Positions 53,878 to 64,000 of a stretch of 64,000 bases of DNA are shown here, in pieces. Within the stretch, counting starts at the first letter, position 1; each line of letters begins with the position of its first letter. The notes under the pieces were generated by a model that had not been told where the DNA came from, searched no databases, and saw only the letters and a program-made list of their open reading frames with translations. The position numbers and the translations under genes are program-made. Source of the stretch: Stieleria maiorica (GTDB lineage: Bacteria > Planctomycetota > Planctomycetia > Pirellulales > Pirellulaceae); the NCBI RefSeq assembly GCF_008035925.1, contig NZ_CP036264.1, positions 705,774-769,773 of the forward strand, given 5' to 3'.

Positions 53878-55383
53878 ATGCCCCTTACCCGACATGTCCT
53901 CCTGGTCCTTGCCATCGCCTTCGCATCCCAGGCACGTGCCGATCGCTCGGATTGGGTGGAAGGCTCCTCCGCTCAAACCGACGGAGCGAACCGTGAACAC
54001 TACAACCGCGCCGCGATCCTGCCCTGGAAGCACTTCATGGGAGATTGGCGCGACGCCACCGATGTCGCGCAAGGGGATGCCGCGTATGCCGAAGTCGAGG
54101 TCATCGACAACGACACGCCCAAACCGGTGCGTTGGAACGTCACGACGCTTGTCAAACAGTGGACGGCGCACGAGTTTCCCTGCCAAGGCATGTTCTTGCG
54201 CGTCACCGGTGATCGGGGCCGGATCGCCTTTGCCAGTCGAGAGCACGAGGATGCATCGCTGCATCCGACACTGCAGATCCGAGGGCCGAGCGGCACGATC
54301 AAGCTTACCGCCATCGCCGACACCCACCTGACCGCATCGACGTATCGCAGCCAAGGCCGCGCGAGGAAACTACGCGTCTCCGCCGAACCGGAACACCTGC
54401 TGGTCCGCTTCGATTGGAGCGATCTGGATCGATTCGGAGCGATCGATGAAGCGACGCTTGTTCTGCATTCGACCGAGCAATACGGGTCAGCGCGGATCGG
54501 TGTCTTTCGCTGTCGCCAGGGCCACGACGAACCGCCTTCGCCTCCGCGGTTGGGAATCGCCGCAAAATATGATCGTGACCGAGGGATTGAAGCCGATCCC
54601 CAGGTGGTCTTCGCCACCGGATTCGAACGTGACGACTGGCGCGAGGAATGGACCGTTGCCGAACCGGAAGACAAGATCGACGTGATCGCCGCCGACGCGA
54701 ACTTTCAAAACTTTGAAGCTCTACAAAAGCGTGCCCTGCGTTCACGCATCGCCAAGGGAGCGTTTACTGCACTGAACACGACCTACAAGTTCGAGAAAGA
54801 AACGGGTGACGAGCCCGAAGAGATCTATTTCCGCTACTACCTGCGGTTGGCCGATGATTGGAATCAGACCCTTCAAGGCGGCAAGCTGCCGGGGATCAGT
54901 GGCACGTACGGACGTGGTGGCTGGGGCGGTCGCAAGAGTGACGGCGTCAACGGCTGGTCCGCGCGGGGACTGTTTCGCATGACCGTTCCGGATGGCAATC
55001 CGCTCGCCGGAACGACGCCGGTCGGATTTTATTGTTACCACGCCGATATGAACGGAAACTACGGCACCAACTGGATCTGGAACAAGGACTACCGCGGCTA
55101 TCTGGAAACGAACCGTTGGTACGCGATCGAGCAACACTGTCGGCTCAATACGCCCGGCGAAATCGACGGCGTGTTAAGAGCCTGGGTCGACGGCCGGTTG
55201 GCGTTCGAGAAAGCCGATGTCCGCTTTCGCTTGACCGATGCATTGAAGATCGAGCAAATCTGGATGAACGTGTACCACGGCGGCAAACAAGCCTCGCCCC
55301 ACGACCAGCACCTGTTCATCGACAACGTCGTCATCGGCAAAGACTACATCGGACCGATGATGGCTACCGCCAATAACCGTTGA
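53878..55383 (+). CDS. Secreted protein with DNRLRE-like front end and PL14-like lyase domain
   Basis: A 501-residue protein with a signal peptide (VLLVLAIAFASQARA). The first ~220 residues read as one or two DNRLRE-type beta-sandwiches (ATLVLHSTEQYGSARIGVFRC, WNVTTLVKQW), as in large secreted glycan-binding proteins. The last ~260 residues fit a polysaccharide lyase 14-like jelly roll: VVFATGFERDDWREEW, RYYLRLADDWNQTLQGGKLPGISGTYG, NGWSARGLFRM, GFYCYHADMNGNYG, NRWYAIEQHCRLNTPGEIDGVLRAWVDG and HLFIDNVVI. PL14 enzymes cut alginate- or glucuronan-like polymers. Substrate is not certain. Confidence 0.78.
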   Translation: MPLTRHVLLVLAIAFASQARADRSDWVEGSSAQTDGANREHYNRAAILPWKHFMGDWRDATDVAQGDAAYAEVEVIDNDTPKPVRWNVTTLVKQWTAHEFPCQGMFLRVTGDRGRIAFASREHEDASLHPTLQIRGPSGTIKLTAIADTHLTASTYRSQGRARKLRVSAEPEHLLVRFDWSDLDRFGAIDEATLVLHSTEQYGSARIGVFRCRQGHDEPPSPPRLGIAAKYDRDRGIEADPQVVFATGFERDDWREEWTVAEPEDKIDVIAADANFQNFEALQKRALRSRIAKGAFTALNTTYKFEKETGDEPEEIYFRYYLRLADDWNQTLQGGKLPGISGTYGRGGWGGRKSDGVNGWSARGLFRMTVPDGNPLAGTTPVGFYCYHADMNGNYGTNWIWNKDYRGYLETNRWYAIEQHCRLNTPGEIDGVLRAWVDGRLAFEKADVRFRLTDALKIEQIWMNVYHGGKQASPHDQHLFIDNVVIGKDYIGPMMATANNR

Positions 55384-55672
55384 CGTCTTGAAAGAACTGA
55401 TAATTGGCCGGCGGTGCACCGATGGCGCCGGGCCAGTCGTGGCGGCCCTTGATCCGCGGGCCGTTGGCCGCCGGTTGCGACTGGCGGGACCACGTCGACG
55501 TCTTTCGCCAAGACGAAACAGGTTGCCGGGTCGAGTAAGTGCGGGGGACCGAATACGTGCGGCCGCGGAACAGCCGGAACCCGCGGCCCGCCGTGGCTGT
55601 CCCCACGTCACCCAGATTGATTGTCCCCATAACGACGACAGCCGCGAATAACCACACACAGGATCGACGCAT
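55364..55672 (-). CDS. Small secreted basic protein
   Basis: 102 residues with a signal peptide (MRRSCVWLFAAVVVMGTI) and a mature part rich in Arg, Ser, Tyr and Pro (RGFRLFRGRTYSVPRTYSTRQPVSSWRKT). No domain recognised. It overlaps the convergent lyase gene by 20 bases. Its ORF also includes an ATG one codon earlier. Confidence 0.55.
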   Translation of the reverse strand: MRRSCVWLFAAVVVMGTINLGDVGTATAGRGFRLFRGRTYSVPRTYSTRQPVSSWRKTSTWSRQSQPAANGPRIKGRHDWPGAIGAPPANYQFFQDVNGYWR

Positions 55673-55843
55673 CACTTCTCTTCCTCGATTTCAAATTTCA
55701 GGCGGGCCATTGGTTACCGCTCGATCGAACCGCCGCAACCAACACTTCAGTTTACCAAGCGGAAGGGGTGAAATTGTGTTACGAGCAAACCGGAAAAAAA
55801 CTGGCCGAGTGTATTGCCCAAAACCAGCATCAGGATCCCGGAG

Positions 55844-55905
55844 GTAGCGGAAGCCGCCAAGGCTTTCGGCAAGCGGCAGGCGAAACTCTTGGCGAGTTCC
55901 GCTAC
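55844..55905. repeat. Dispersed hairpin element, family 4 (copy 2)
   Basis: GTAGCGGAAGCCGCCAAGGC and CTTGGCGAGTTCCGCTAC, as at 33657-33736, with a shorter centre. The 55673-56042 spacer has no gene; it should hold the gcvP promoter, which was not recognised. Confidence 0.85.
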
Positions 55906-56042
55906 CCTCGACCGAGCTGCGGTGCCGCCCCGGGGCGAATTCACCCTCCCGGCACACGATTTAGCCCGCTGACACAATCTTCTCACTGTTCTACGATAGG
56001 CCTCTCCAGAATTCTTCCCACGCAACGAAGAACACCTTTCCG

Positions 56043-59033
56043 ATGAGCATCGCGTCGACCCAGCCTTCCTCCGGCACACCTATGTCCAGCGAATCGCGAA
56101 CCAATGGCTCCGCAGCCACCCGTATCCTCAACTTTGTGGACGGGTTCTCCAAACGGCACATCGGGCCCTCCCCGTCGGACCTGGAAACCATGCTCGCGAC
56201 GGTCGGTTTTGACTCGCTGGAGGGGCTTTCCGACGCGACCGTTCCCGGCGACATTCGGCTCGAATCGGAGCTGGAGATTCCCGAGGCGCGGGGCGAACGA
56301 GAGTTTTTGTCGGCACTGAAAACGATCGCAGGCAAAAATAAGGTTCACCGGTCGTGCATCGGCATGGGCTACACCGACACGGTCACCCCGCCGGTGATTC
56401 TGCGCAACGTGTTGGAGAATCCGGGCTGGTACACCCAGTACACGCCCTACCAGGCGGAAATCGCCCAAGGCCGGTTGGAAGCATTGTTGAACTTCCAGAC
56501 CATGATCGCCGACCTGACCGGATTGCCGTTGGCCGGTGCCAGTCTGTTGGACGAAGCGACCGCGGCGGCCGAAGCGATGACGATGTGCTATTCGATCGCC
56601 TCGCATAAGAAAACCGGCTTCTGGGCCAGTGATGATTGCCACCCCCAAACACTCTCGTTGCTGCAAACACGCGCCGACGGACTTGGGATCGACCTGAAGA
56701 TCGGCCCCATCGAAGACATCGATTTCGAGCATGGCGCAGGCGGGTTGTGTGGGTTGCTGGTTCAATACCCGACCAGCGATGGCCGCATCGAAGATTACCG
56801 CGACGTCGCCGACAAAGCCAAACAGTGCGGCTGCATGACGGTTGCGGCGGCCGACATCCTGGCGCTGACCGTGTTGACGCCGCCGGGCGAGTGGGGCGCG
56901 GACATCTGTGTCGGCAGCGCCCAACGCTTCGGCGTGCCGATGGGCTTGGGCGGACCGCACGCGGCTTACATCGCGACACACGATAAACATGCCCGCAAGC
57001 TGCCCGGACGCATCATCGGGATCTCCAAAGACGTGCACGGCAATCGCGCACTGCGGATGGCGATTCAAACCCGCGAACAACACATTCGCCGCGACAAGGC
57101 CACCAGCAACATCTGCACCGCCCAGGCCTTGCTGGCGATCATCAGCTCGTTCTATGGCGTCTACCACGGCCCCGACGGCTTGACCGATATCGCCCGCCGC
57201 ACCCAAGCCTACACCGCCGCCCTGGCCAAGGGCCTGGCGCGACTGGGGCACGAAACACTCGGCGGCGGACCGATCTTTGACACCATCCGCATCCGGCTTG
57301 GCAAAGGCCGCACGCATGCAGCCCGTCAGGTCGCCGATGCCGCCCGCGAACGGCTGATCAACCTGCGTGAATACGAGGACGGGACCCTGGGCGTCACGTT
57401 GGACGAAACCGCCGACCGCGCGCTCGTGGCCGACCTGCTGGCCGCGTTCAACTTCGGGCACTACACCGGATTCGACGTCGATGAACTGGTCAACGAAGCC
57501 GACGCCGACGGGACCTTGGACCTGGGCGCGTTCACCCGCACGTCGGACTTCATGACCCACGAAGTCTTTCACAGCTATCGCAGCGAAACCGAATTGCTGC
57601 GTTACATCTTTAAGCTGATGGGCCGCGACCTCTCGTTGGCCAACAGCATGATCCCGCTGGGGTCCTGCACGATGAAGTTGAACGGGACCAGCGAGATGAT
57701 CCCGGTGACCTGGCCCGAATTCGCGAACATCCACCCCTTTGCCCCCGACGTCCAGTGGCGCGGCTACACGCACATGTTCCGCGAACTGGAACGCTGGCTG
57801 TGTGAAGTCACCGGATTCGCCGCGGTCAGCTTGCAACCCAACGCGGGATCGCAAGGTGAATACGCCGGGTTGTTGGTGATCCGGGCCTACCACGAACACA
57901 TGGCCAGGAAGGAAGGCCGGGAAAATGTTCGCAACGTTTGCTTGATCCCGACTTCCGCTCACGGAACCAACCCGGCATCGGCGGTGATGGCCGGAATGAA
58001 AGTCGTGGCGATCAAGTGTGACGACCGCGGCGACATCGACATGGATGACCTGCGAGCCAAAGCGTCACAGCACGCTGATCACTTGTCCGCGTTGATGATC
58101 ACCTACCCTTCCACCCACGGCGTCTTTGAACCGACGATCCGTGAAGTGTGTGACGTGATTCACCAGCATGGCGGTCAAGTCTACATGGACGGGGCCAACA
58201 TGAACGCCCAGGTCGGTTTGACCAGCCCGGGCATCTGTGGCGCCGACGTCTGCCACTTGAACTTGCACAAGACGTTCTGCATCCCCCACGGCGGCGGCGG
58301 CCCCGGCATGGGCCCGATCGGCGTGGCCAAACAACTCGTGCCGTTCCTGCCCGGACACCCCGTCGAACGCCCCGACACCGCCGGCGAATTTGCGATCGGC
58401 CCAGTCGCCGCGGCCCCGTATGGCAGCCCCAGCATTCTGACGATCAGCTACGTCTACATCGCCCTGATGGGCGCCGCGGGGCTGAAGAAGGCCACGCAAG
58501 TCGCGATTTTGAACGCCAACTACATGGCCAAGCGACTCTCCGAACACTATGACGTGCTCTACACCGATGCCAACGGATTCGTCGCGCATGAATTCATCAT
58601 CGATTGCCGCAGCTTCGAGAAAACCGCCGGCATCAAAACCGACGACATCGCCAAGCGTTTGATGGATTACGGATTCCACGCGCCGACGATGTCCTGGCCC
58701 GTCGCCGGAACGCTGATGATCGAACCGACCGAGAGCGAATCCAAGGAAGAACTGGATCGTTTCTGCGACGCCTTGATCGCGATCCGCAAAGAGATTGCGA
58801 CGATCGAAGACGGCCAGATGGATCGCGACGACAACCCGCTGCACAACGCCCCGCACACGATGCATGAAATCGGCAGCGATGACTGGTCGCACCCGTACAC
58901 TCGCGAGCAAGCCGCCTGGCCAGCACCCTGGTTGCGCGACGCAAAATTCTGGCCCACCGTCGGTCGCATCGACAACACCTACGGCGATCGCAATCTGGTC
59001 TGCGCCTGCGTCCCGATGAGCGATTACGAATAG
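56043..59033 (+). CDS. gcvP: Glycine dehydrogenase (decarboxylating), single-chain P-protein
   Basis: A 996-residue P-protein of the glycine cleavage system. It decarboxylates glycine with pyridoxal phosphate and passes the aminomethyl group to the H-protein lipoyl arm. Motifs: [61 protein letters not shown] in the N-terminal half; [12 protein letters not shown], and [22 protein letters not shown] in the second half with the PLP lysine at about residue 743. Both halves (alpha and beta types) are in one chain, as in E. coli. The ATG at 56043 is the first after AAC-rich leader. The gcvT and gcvH genes are not adjacent. Confidence 0.96.
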   Translation: MSIASTQPSSGTPMSSESRTNGSAATRILNFVDGFSKRHIGPSPSDLETMLATVGFDSLEGLSDATVPGDIRLESELEIPEARGEREFLSALKTIAGKNKVHRSCIGMGYTDTVTPPVILRNVLENPGWYTQYTPYQAEIAQGRLEALLNFQTMIADLTGLPLAGASLLDEATAAAEAMTMCYSIASHKKTGFWASDDCHPQTLSLLQTRADGLGIDLKIGPIEDIDFEHGAGGLCGLLVQYPTSDGRIEDYRDVADKAKQCGCMTVAAADILALTVLTPPGEWGADICVGSAQRFGVPMGLGGPHAAYIATHDKHARKLPGRIIGISKDVHGNRALRMAIQTREQHIRRDKATSNICTAQALLAIISSFYGVYHGPDGLTDIARRTQAYTAALAKGLARLGHETLGGGPIFDTIRIRLGKGRTHAARQVADAARERLINLREYEDGTLGVTLDETADRALVADLLAAFNFGHYTGFDVDELVNEADADGTLDLGAFTRTSDFMTHEVFHSYRSETELLRYIFKLMGRDLSLANSMIPLGSCTMKLNGTSEMIPVTWPEFANIHPFAPDVQWRGYTHMFRELERWLCEVTGFAAVSLQPNAGSQGEYAGLLVIRAYHEHMARKEGRENVRNVCLIPTSAHGTNPASAVMAGMKVVAIKCDDRGDIDMDDLRAKASQHADHLSALMITYPSTHGVFEPTIREVCDVIHQHGGQVYMDGANMNAQVGLTSPGICGADVCHLNLHKTFCIPHGGGGPGMGPIGVAKQLVPFLPGHPVERPDTAGEFAIGPVAAAPYGSPSILTISYVYIALMGAAGLKKATQVAILNANYMAKRLSEHYDVLYTDANGFVAHEFIIDCRSFEKTAGIKTDDIAKRLMDYGFHAPTMSWPVAGTLMIEPTESESKEELDRFCDALIAIRKEIATIEDGQMDRDDNPLHNAPHTMHEIGSDDWSHPYTREQAAWPAPWLRDAKFWPTVGRIDNTYGDRNLVCACVPMSDYE

Positions 59034-59213
59034 CAGCCAGGGAGAGGCTGCGAGCCCGTCGGTCGCATCCCACGCCAGCGGGAAGCGTGAGCGAGCGACC
59101 CGGGGTCACTCGCCCCAACACCAGCGACCTCAGTCGGAGCCTTGGAACGAGGTCGGAGCGTGGGGTAAGATCTCGGCCTGTCGCTCAACCCACCAACCGG
59201 ACTGTTAGAAACC

Positions 59214-60566
59214 ATGAAGCCCACCGACATTCGCATCACCGGCGTTCGCACCAGTTACGAACACCACGATTACCGCACGACGATGAAATTCGGCGGCGTG
59301 CCGGTCGACAAAGCGACGGTGTTGAACGTCCACTGCGACGTCGTCACCCGCGACGGCAAGACGGCGACCGGATTCGGATCCATGCCGTTGTCGAACATCT
59401 GGGCGTTCCCGTCGCGTCAGATGGATTACGACCAGACCCTGGGGGCGATGACGACACTGGCCGGGCGATGTGAAGCGATCGCCGCCGATTACGCCGAATT
59501 CGGCCATCCGGTCGATCTTGGTATGGCACTCGAACACCTGTACTTGGGCGCGGCGGCGGATGTCAGCAAGGAATTGAACCTGGTCGAACCGATTCCGATG
59601 CTGGCCACGATGGTCACCGGCAGCCCCTTCGACGCAGCGATCCACGACGCCTTCGGCAAAGTCCATGGCAAAAACTGTTTCCAGACCTACGGCCAGGATT
59701 TCATGAGCCGAGACGTCGGTGCGTACCTCGGCGCCGACTATGCCGGCGACTGGATCGGCGACTTCTTGTTGGACCGGCCCAAGCCTCAAATGCCGCTGTA
59801 TCACCTGGTCGGCGCGCTCGACCCGCTCGACGACGGCGAATTGGACAAGCCCACCGGCGACGGATTGCCCGACACGTTGCCCGAGTGGATCCGGTACAAC
59901 GGATTGACGCACATGAAGCTCAAGCTGAACGGCGACGACGTCAAATGGGACCTGGAACGGATCGTCAAAGTCGACCGCATCGCCACGGAAACCCAGGCCG
60001 AACGGGGCGTCGACACCTGGTTCTATTCGTTGGACTTTAACGAACGTTGCCCCCACGTCGATTATCTGATCGAGATGCTCGAAAAGCTACGCGAGCGAAC
60101 CCCCAAGGGGTTTGATCGCGTCCAGTACATCGAACAACCGACCGCGCGTGACTTGAAGGCGCACCCGGAAAACAAGATGCACGAAGCGGCGAAGCTGAAA
60201 CCTGTCGTGATCGATGAATCGTTGACCGACTTGGAATCGCTGATGCTGGCTCGCGAGATGGGCTACACCGGCGCGGCGCTCAAAGCGTGCAAGGGTCAAT
60301 CGCAATCGATGTTGATGGCCGTCGCCGCGCAGAAACTGGGGCTGTTCCTATGTGTCCAGGACTTGACCTGCCCGGGCGCCTCGCTGATTCACTCGGCCGC
60401 CATCGCCGCCCACGTCCCCGGCGTTGCGGCGATCGAATCCAACTCGCGGCAGTACTGCCCCAAGGCCAACCTGCCCTGGGAAGACAAGTTCCCCGGGATC
60501 TTTGTCGTGCGAGACGGGTCGATGGACACCAGCTGCCTGGACGGCGTCGGCCTGGGTGCGGTGTGA
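59214..60566 (+). CDS. Enolase-superfamily enzyme (mandelate racemase/muconate lactonising type)
   Basis: A 450-residue protein. The N-terminal capping domain starts at [20 protein letters not shown]. The barrel carries MKLKLNGDD (Lys-x-Lys, 235-237), LDFNERC (Asp274, Glu277), YIEQPTARD (Glu307) and [10 protein letters not shown] (Asp334-Glu335) as metal and acid-base residues, in the usual order of the superfamily. Members abstract a proton from a carboxylate substrate, for example sugar acid dehydratases or amide epimerases; the exact reaction cannot be told. It is longer than most (~370-400), with an extra N-terminal part. Spaced 180 bp after gcvP, so not clearly cotranscribed. Confidence 0.85.
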   Translation: MKPTDIRITGVRTSYEHHDYRTTMKFGGVPVDKATVLNVHCDVVTRDGKTATGFGSMPLSNIWAFPSRQMDYDQTLGAMTTLAGRCEAIAADYAEFGHPVDLGMALEHLYLGAAADVSKELNLVEPIPMLATMVTGSPFDAAIHDAFGKVHGKNCFQTYGQDFMSRDVGAYLGADYAGDWIGDFLLDRPKPQMPLYHLVGALDPLDDGELDKPTGDGLPDTLPEWIRYNGLTHMKLKLNGDDVKWDLERIVKVDRIATETQAERGVDTWFYSLDFNERCPHVDYLIEMLEKLRERTPKGFDRVQYIEQPTARDLKAHPENKMHEAAKLKPVVIDESLTDLESLMLAREMGYTGAALKACKGQSQSMLMAVAAQKLGLFLCVQDLTCPGASLIHSAAIAAHVPGVAAIESNSRQYCPKANLPWEDKFPGIFVVRDGSMDTSCLDGVGLGAV

Positions 60567-60629
60567 AACCGGCCCCCTGTTAGAGGTTGTTGGATTTTGG
60601 CATTTTCGATTCCGCTGAACTCTCTTGAG

Positions 60630-60755
60630 ATCAGCCGTTTGGCGCCAGCCTACGGGCTTCCATTGACACGGGCCTCCATTGGCACGGGGGCCCGAACGCT
60701 TGCGCGAATCGGCTGATATCACTCGTGTTTCGCCGCCCGATGGCTACTGTAAGTC
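60630..60755. repeat. Dispersed hairpin element, family 1 (copy F)
   Basis: Arm ATCAGCCGTTTGGCGCCAGC at 60630 and arm GCTTGCGCGAATCGGCTGAT ending 60717, with a ~35-base centre carrying a short internal repeat (CCATTGACACGGG, CCATTGGCACGGG). The flank 60718-60755 (ACTCGTGTTTCGCCGCCCG and onward) matches copy A at 6520-6550, inverted. Confidence 0.85.
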
Positions 60756-60849
60756 TTGACGGGGACCTTGGGCGATGCCCAAGGCTTTGGGTGTGAATGG
60801 CCTTTGGCCGAATTCTCTCGGTGCAAGCCACTTCGATCAACACGAGCAA

Positions 60850-63800
60850 TCAATCTTCCGGAACCCGGTTGATCGTCCAGTAAATCTCTTCTTCGAAATC
60901 CTGGCCGTCGCGGGCCTTGACCTTCAACAACACGTGAACTTGATCGACCGGTTTTAGGTCGGGGACGTTCAACAACACGCTCTTGCCGTCGCTGCCCAGC
61001 GAGACGCTGGTGACGTTCATCGGGTCGACGCCGATCTGGCCGGTTTCCGGTGAATACATCTCCGACCCATAAGATTTCTCCCAGCGATAGTTCCAGTGGG
61101 TGACGTCATAGGAGGCCAAGTCGGTTGCCGAGACGACATCGAGCGGGAAATTGAACCGCAGCTTCAATCCGTCGGCTTGGACCTTGCAGTCGCTGACCAT
61201 CTTGTGCGGTCGCCCGGTGTAGCGGAGCCGCTGGATCCCTTTGTCGGCCAACCCGATCCGGCCGCCGCCGTTCCAGCCTTGCAGCCCGGTGGCGTAGACC
61301 TGGCCGTCGCCCGGATTGACTCGGGCACGCATGATGCCGGTGCTGAAATCGAACGGCAGCTTGATGATTGCCGCTTGAGAAACATCAGCGAAATCTTGAA
61401 TCATCGTGTAGTACATCCATCCTTTGCCGAAACTGGTGTGCAGCAAGTGCCCCGACAACGGTCCCCAACGCTCGTCATCGACCCAGGCTTGCCCGCCACA
61501 GGAGTTGTCGAATTCCTGGGGCATCCAAACCAGCGGCGGGTCAAACGATTCCGGCGGGACGACCTTGTCCAAGTCGATCGTTCCGCCGCCGGGCGACCAC
61601 ATTCCGGGGATCGAATAGTTGCCGACCCAGCCGTAGAAACCGCCCGGTTTCAGCAGGCTGATCTTGGATGCCGGTGTCCATTGCCCTTGATTGTCGCTGG
61701 CGACGATGCGTCCGTCGGGCAAGCTGCCCATTCCGTTGGGCGTGCGGAATCCGGTGCAGTACACTTCGCGATGCCGACCGTCGGCGGAAACCTTGATCAC
61801 GGCGCCGGGGATGTCGGAGTCGGTGCCATGGCCGCTTTTGGCATAGTAAAAGTTCCCTTCGTTATCGGTTTGCAAGTCAAAGTTGAAGGCGTGAAAGTTG
61901 ACCGAAACATCTTGGTCGGCGCTATAACTCTCATAGAAATCCGCTTCGCCGTTTGAGTCGACGTCATGCAATTTGACCAACCGGTCTTTGCAGGTCACGA
62001 ACACGTTCCCATCGACGACTTTAACGCCGAAGGGTTCGTACAAGCCGCCAGCGAATCGCTTCCATTTCAAATTCAACAAGTCGGCGTCGATTCCCGAAAC
62101 AATCCAAATGTCACCGCCGTGTGTGGCCAGCGCCATGCGTCCGTCGGGAAAAAAGTCCAACGCGGATGTTCGGAACCAAGTGTTGTACGGCGTGGATTCG
62201 GGAATGGTGATCGTGTCGAGTGCATAGGCACCGCGTTCCAAGCCGAGGTAACCGGTGGTGGTCAGCACGTCCGGCCACAACAGCGGACCGCCGGATATCA
62301 ATCGATCGAAGTCCAGCGGTGATGCGGCGGGACGATGCTGGGCGATGTGAGCTTGGAATTGGGCCAGCGAAGCGTGATCGTCTGGAGCACTCGCCCCAGT
62401 CGTTGACCGACCTGAAATGCAGTGGACGTCGATCTGTCGTGTGTGCTCGCTCGCCGGAATCACGAGTTGCAAGCGGTTCTTTGCGTCGATCTTCCAGGTC
62501 AATCCGCCGACATTGCCGCGGACGGCCGCGGCGGTGAATCGATCGAACGATGCTCCCGTTTTGTCGGTGACCACGGCGATCACTTCGGCGGCATCAGCCT
62601 TCGAAGTGTTGACTTGATGGCGTCCGCCGTCGACCGGAACCCACCTCGGCCCCTTCCAAGATGCGTCTGCCTGGGCGACTGCCAGCACAAGCGATTTCCC
62701 CGGCCCGATCCGCAGCGAATGTCGCACCGAATTTTGCAGCGTCCCTTGCGTCGGCATCTCTAGGATCTCCCGACCGTCGATGGAGTAGCGAAGCACCAAC
62801 TGGTCGCCGTGCAGGTAGTGGCCGCGATAGTCCATCCATTTCGTCGGCATCGGCCCGCGTGGCAACAACTCCTCACGCGAGTAGTCGAGCGTTCCATCAT
62901 GACCCCACTGCCAACCCGCCAGCCCATCGATCAGGTTGCCCGACGGGTTTGCCGTTCCCTCGCCGCGTCCACGAACGTGCTGGGTGTTGCTCAAATCCAG
63001 AAATCCGTCACGCCAGATCCCGGCCTGGTTCATCGTGTGCAAGTCGTACGAAATGGTCAGCTCCCCCAACTTGACCGTCAGCACGCTGCTGAACTTGCGT
63101 TCCAATTGGGAAGCCAGCGCGGGTCCGAAATCGCGCTCGACATTTTCGATTTCGGTGCCGTCTTTGGTTCCCGCTGGCAGGCCAGCCAGGTAGGCCTTGT
63201 CGACTTTGAAGTAATCGGGGTTGGCCGGCTTCATGAACTGCTCGCGGATGTAGTGCACGACCTGATAACGTTCTTTGGGCGTCAGGTGTGACATCGGAGC
63301 CATCAACCCGTTGCCCTGCGTCAGCGTCATGAACATCCGGTAGGGATCGCTACCGAACTTCAGTTTTTGAGTCCCGAAGGCACGGGCGGTGGGCAGGGAG
63401 GGCGTGTTGCCGTCATTGCCGTGACAGTTGAAACAATAGCCGTGGTAGATCGCTTTGCCGGCATCGAAGTCACGCGATCGCATCCCCTTGATGATGCCCG
63501 CGTGATCCAGATCCACCGAGTCGTCTTTGACGGCCAATTGCTGCGGCGACGGCTTGAGTGCGGCGGCCCGGTCACGTCCGCCCGCGGCGACTTCGGTGAT
63601 GTAGCGGACCAGGTCCAGAAAGTCGCGCTGTTCGCCCAGCGATCCGACCAGCCCCTCCGGCATCATCGACTTGGACGCCGGTTTCATTTGAGTGATTTCG
63701 TCACGCTGAAGGACCGTTTCGCGAGTCAAGTCCGAAGCCGATCGAAGCGTGACGGAGTCCGCGGTCTCGGCCGCGATCAATCCCGTCACCACCGTCCCGT

Positions 63801-64000
63801 CGTCCATCAGCACGTTGGTCGTCTGGTATCCCTGGCGGATTTTCTTGGACGGATCCAACAACGATTCGATGACGTCTTGCTCGCTGACGGCCCCGAGCGT
63901 GGCCAAATCGGGCCCCAAGGGCGTCGCATCGTCTCCGCTGCCATGGCAATTTACGCAGGCGGCCGCCGATTTATAGAACACCAACGCGCCGCGCCGTGCG
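60850..64000 (-). CDS. PVC-type heme-binding CxxCH protein, 5' end outside window
   Basis: At least 1049 residues; the frame is open to the edge, so the N-terminus is missing. CVNCHG near the first visible residues and CFNCHG about 170 residues later are two c-type heme sites with the nearby Met/His. A membrane-bound-dehydrogenase-like beta-propeller part follows: FFPDGRMALATHGGDIWIVSG, PFGVKVVDGNVFVTCKDRLVKLHDVDSNGEADFYE, TPNGMGSLPDGRIVASDNQGQWTPASKI, GFYGWVGNY. The C-terminus is a beta-domain (YTGRPHKMVSDCKVQADGLKLRFNFPLDVVSATDLASY). Such proteins are many in planctomycetes and are thought to oxidise sugars; the substrate is unknown. Confidence 0.88.
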   Translation of the reverse strand, partial: ARRGALVFYKSAAACVNCHGSGDDATPLGPDLATLGAVSEQDVIESLLDPSKKIRQGYQTTNVLMDDGTVVTGLIAAETADSVTLRSASDLTRETVLQRDEITQMKPASKSMMPEGLVGSLGEQRDFLDLVRYITEVAAGGRDRAAALKPSPQQLAVKDDSVDLDHAGIIKGMRSRDFDAGKAIYHGYCFNCHGNDGNTPSLPTARAFGTQKLKFGSDPYRMFMTLTQGNGLMAPMSHLTPKERYQVVHYIREQFMKPANPDYFKVDKAYLAGLPAGTKDGTEIENVERDFGPALASQLERKFSSVLTVKLGELTISYDLHTMNQAGIWRDGFLDLSNTQHVRGRGEGTANPSGNLIDGLAGWQWGHDGTLDYSREELLPRGPMPTKWMDYRGHYLHGDQLVLRYSIDGREILEMPTQGTLQNSVRHSLRIGPGKSLVLAVAQADASWKGPRWVPVDGGRHQVNTSKADAAEVIAVVTDKTGASFDRFTAAAVRGNVGGLTWKIDAKNRLQLVIPASEHTRQIDVHCISGRSTTGASAPDDHASLAQFQAHIAQHRPAASPLDFDRLISGGPLLWPDVLTTTGYLGLERGAYALDTITIPESTPYNTWFRTSALDFFPDGRMALATHGGDIWIVSGIDADLLNLKWKRFAGGLYEPFGVKVVDGNVFVTCKDRLVKLHDVDSNGEADFYESYSADQDVSVNFHAFNFDLQTDNEGNFYYAKSGHGTDSDIPGAVIKVSADGRHREVYCTGFRTPNGMGSLPDGRIVASDNQGQWTPASKISLLKPGGFYGWVGNYSIPGMWSPGGGTIDLDKVVPPESFDPPLVWMPQEFDNSCGGQAWVDDERWGPLSGHLLHTSFGKGWMYYTMIQDFADVSQAAIIKLPFDFSTGIMRARVNPGDGQVYATGLQGWNGGGRIGLADKGIQRLRYTGRPHKMVSDCKVQADGLKLRFNFPLDVVSATDLASYDVTHWNYRWEKSYGSEMYSPETGQIGVDPMNVTSVSLGSDGKSVLLNVPDLKPVDQVHVLLKVKARDGQDFEEEIYWTINRVPED

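Noticed and set aside
55673-56042. Glycine riboswitch upstream of gcvP
   Set aside because: I looked for the paired aptamer pattern but saw only a dispersed hairpin element; nothing supports a riboswitch.
55983-57962. 659-codon open frame antisense to gcvP
   Set aside because: Same reasoning: fully overlaps strongly conserved glycine dehydrogenase sequence on the other strand and shows no domain.

Overview
The window looks like chromosomal DNA of a Pirellulaceae-type planctomycete (Rhodopirellula/Rubripirellula-like). The inference rests on gene content: a secreted sulfatase, a DUF1080 protein, the paired DUF1592-type cytochrome and DUF1552 proteins, a PVC-type heme protein, a PEP-CTERM protein, a giant Ser/Thr kinase with WD40 repeats, membrane proteins with N-terminal zinc ribbons, and many secreted proteins of unknown function. 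Genes are mostly monocistronic or in two- to three-gene units, separated by long intergenic spacers full of dispersed hairpin repeats. No rRNA, tRNA, CRISPR array, transposase or prophage was seen.

Layout. 0-9 kb: end of a DJ-1/PfpI protein, a zinc-ribbon membrane protein, an RpoD-type sigma factor with a TTG start, a TPR/glycosyltransferase-like protein followed by a beheaded Uma2 remnant, a secreted alpha/beta hydrolase, and a sodium:solute symporter translationally coupled to a small membrane partner. 9-16 kb: RlmKL rRNA methyltransferase, sulfatase, a divergent HxlR regulator/azoreductase pair and a DUF1080 protein. 16-22 kb: a glucan cluster with opgG facing away from an unknown gene, opgH and a Wzz-like protein. 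22-26 kb: PEP-CTERM protein, stand-alone condensation-domain protein, zinc-ribbon membrane protein. 26-31 kb: a BlaI-type repressor and a large M56 (BlaR-like) sensor fused to carboxypeptidase-regulatory and redoxin-like domains, with two dyads upstream that fit BlaI operators, then a PDZ protein.

31-40 kb: polytopic membrane protein, citrate synthase (gltA), a pair of single-pass membrane proteins and ATP-dependent PEP carboxykinase (pckA). 40-42 kb: an ArsR regulator with a strong promoter, a 21-codon remnant of a flavoprotein N-terminus, and a secreted DsrE-like protein. 41.6-44.7 kb is the most unusual locus: a promoter overlapped by a perfect 20-bp palindrome drives three abutting genes, namely a 284-residue protein of unknown family, a 62-residue acidic peptide ending in a Tyr/Gly-rich tail, and a glycosyltransferase-sulfotransferase fusion. 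The kinase-WD40 gene follows 24 bp later. 48-52 kb: 13-bp tandem array, then DUF1592 and DUF1552 genes. 52-64 kb: small membrane and secreted proteins, a PL14-like lyase with a DNRLRE-like front end, glycine decarboxylase (gcvP, single chain), an enolase-superfamily enzyme and a PVC heme protein running off the end.

Taken together the genes mix core metabolism (gltA, pckA, gcvP, rlmL, rpoD) with a secreted polysaccharide and sulfo-sugar repertoire (sulfatase, PL14-like lyase, DUF1080, OpgGH, sulfotransferase) and metalloregulated or redox sensing (HxlR/AzoR, ArsR/DsrE, BlaI/M56). All functional statements are from reading motifs; no database search was run.
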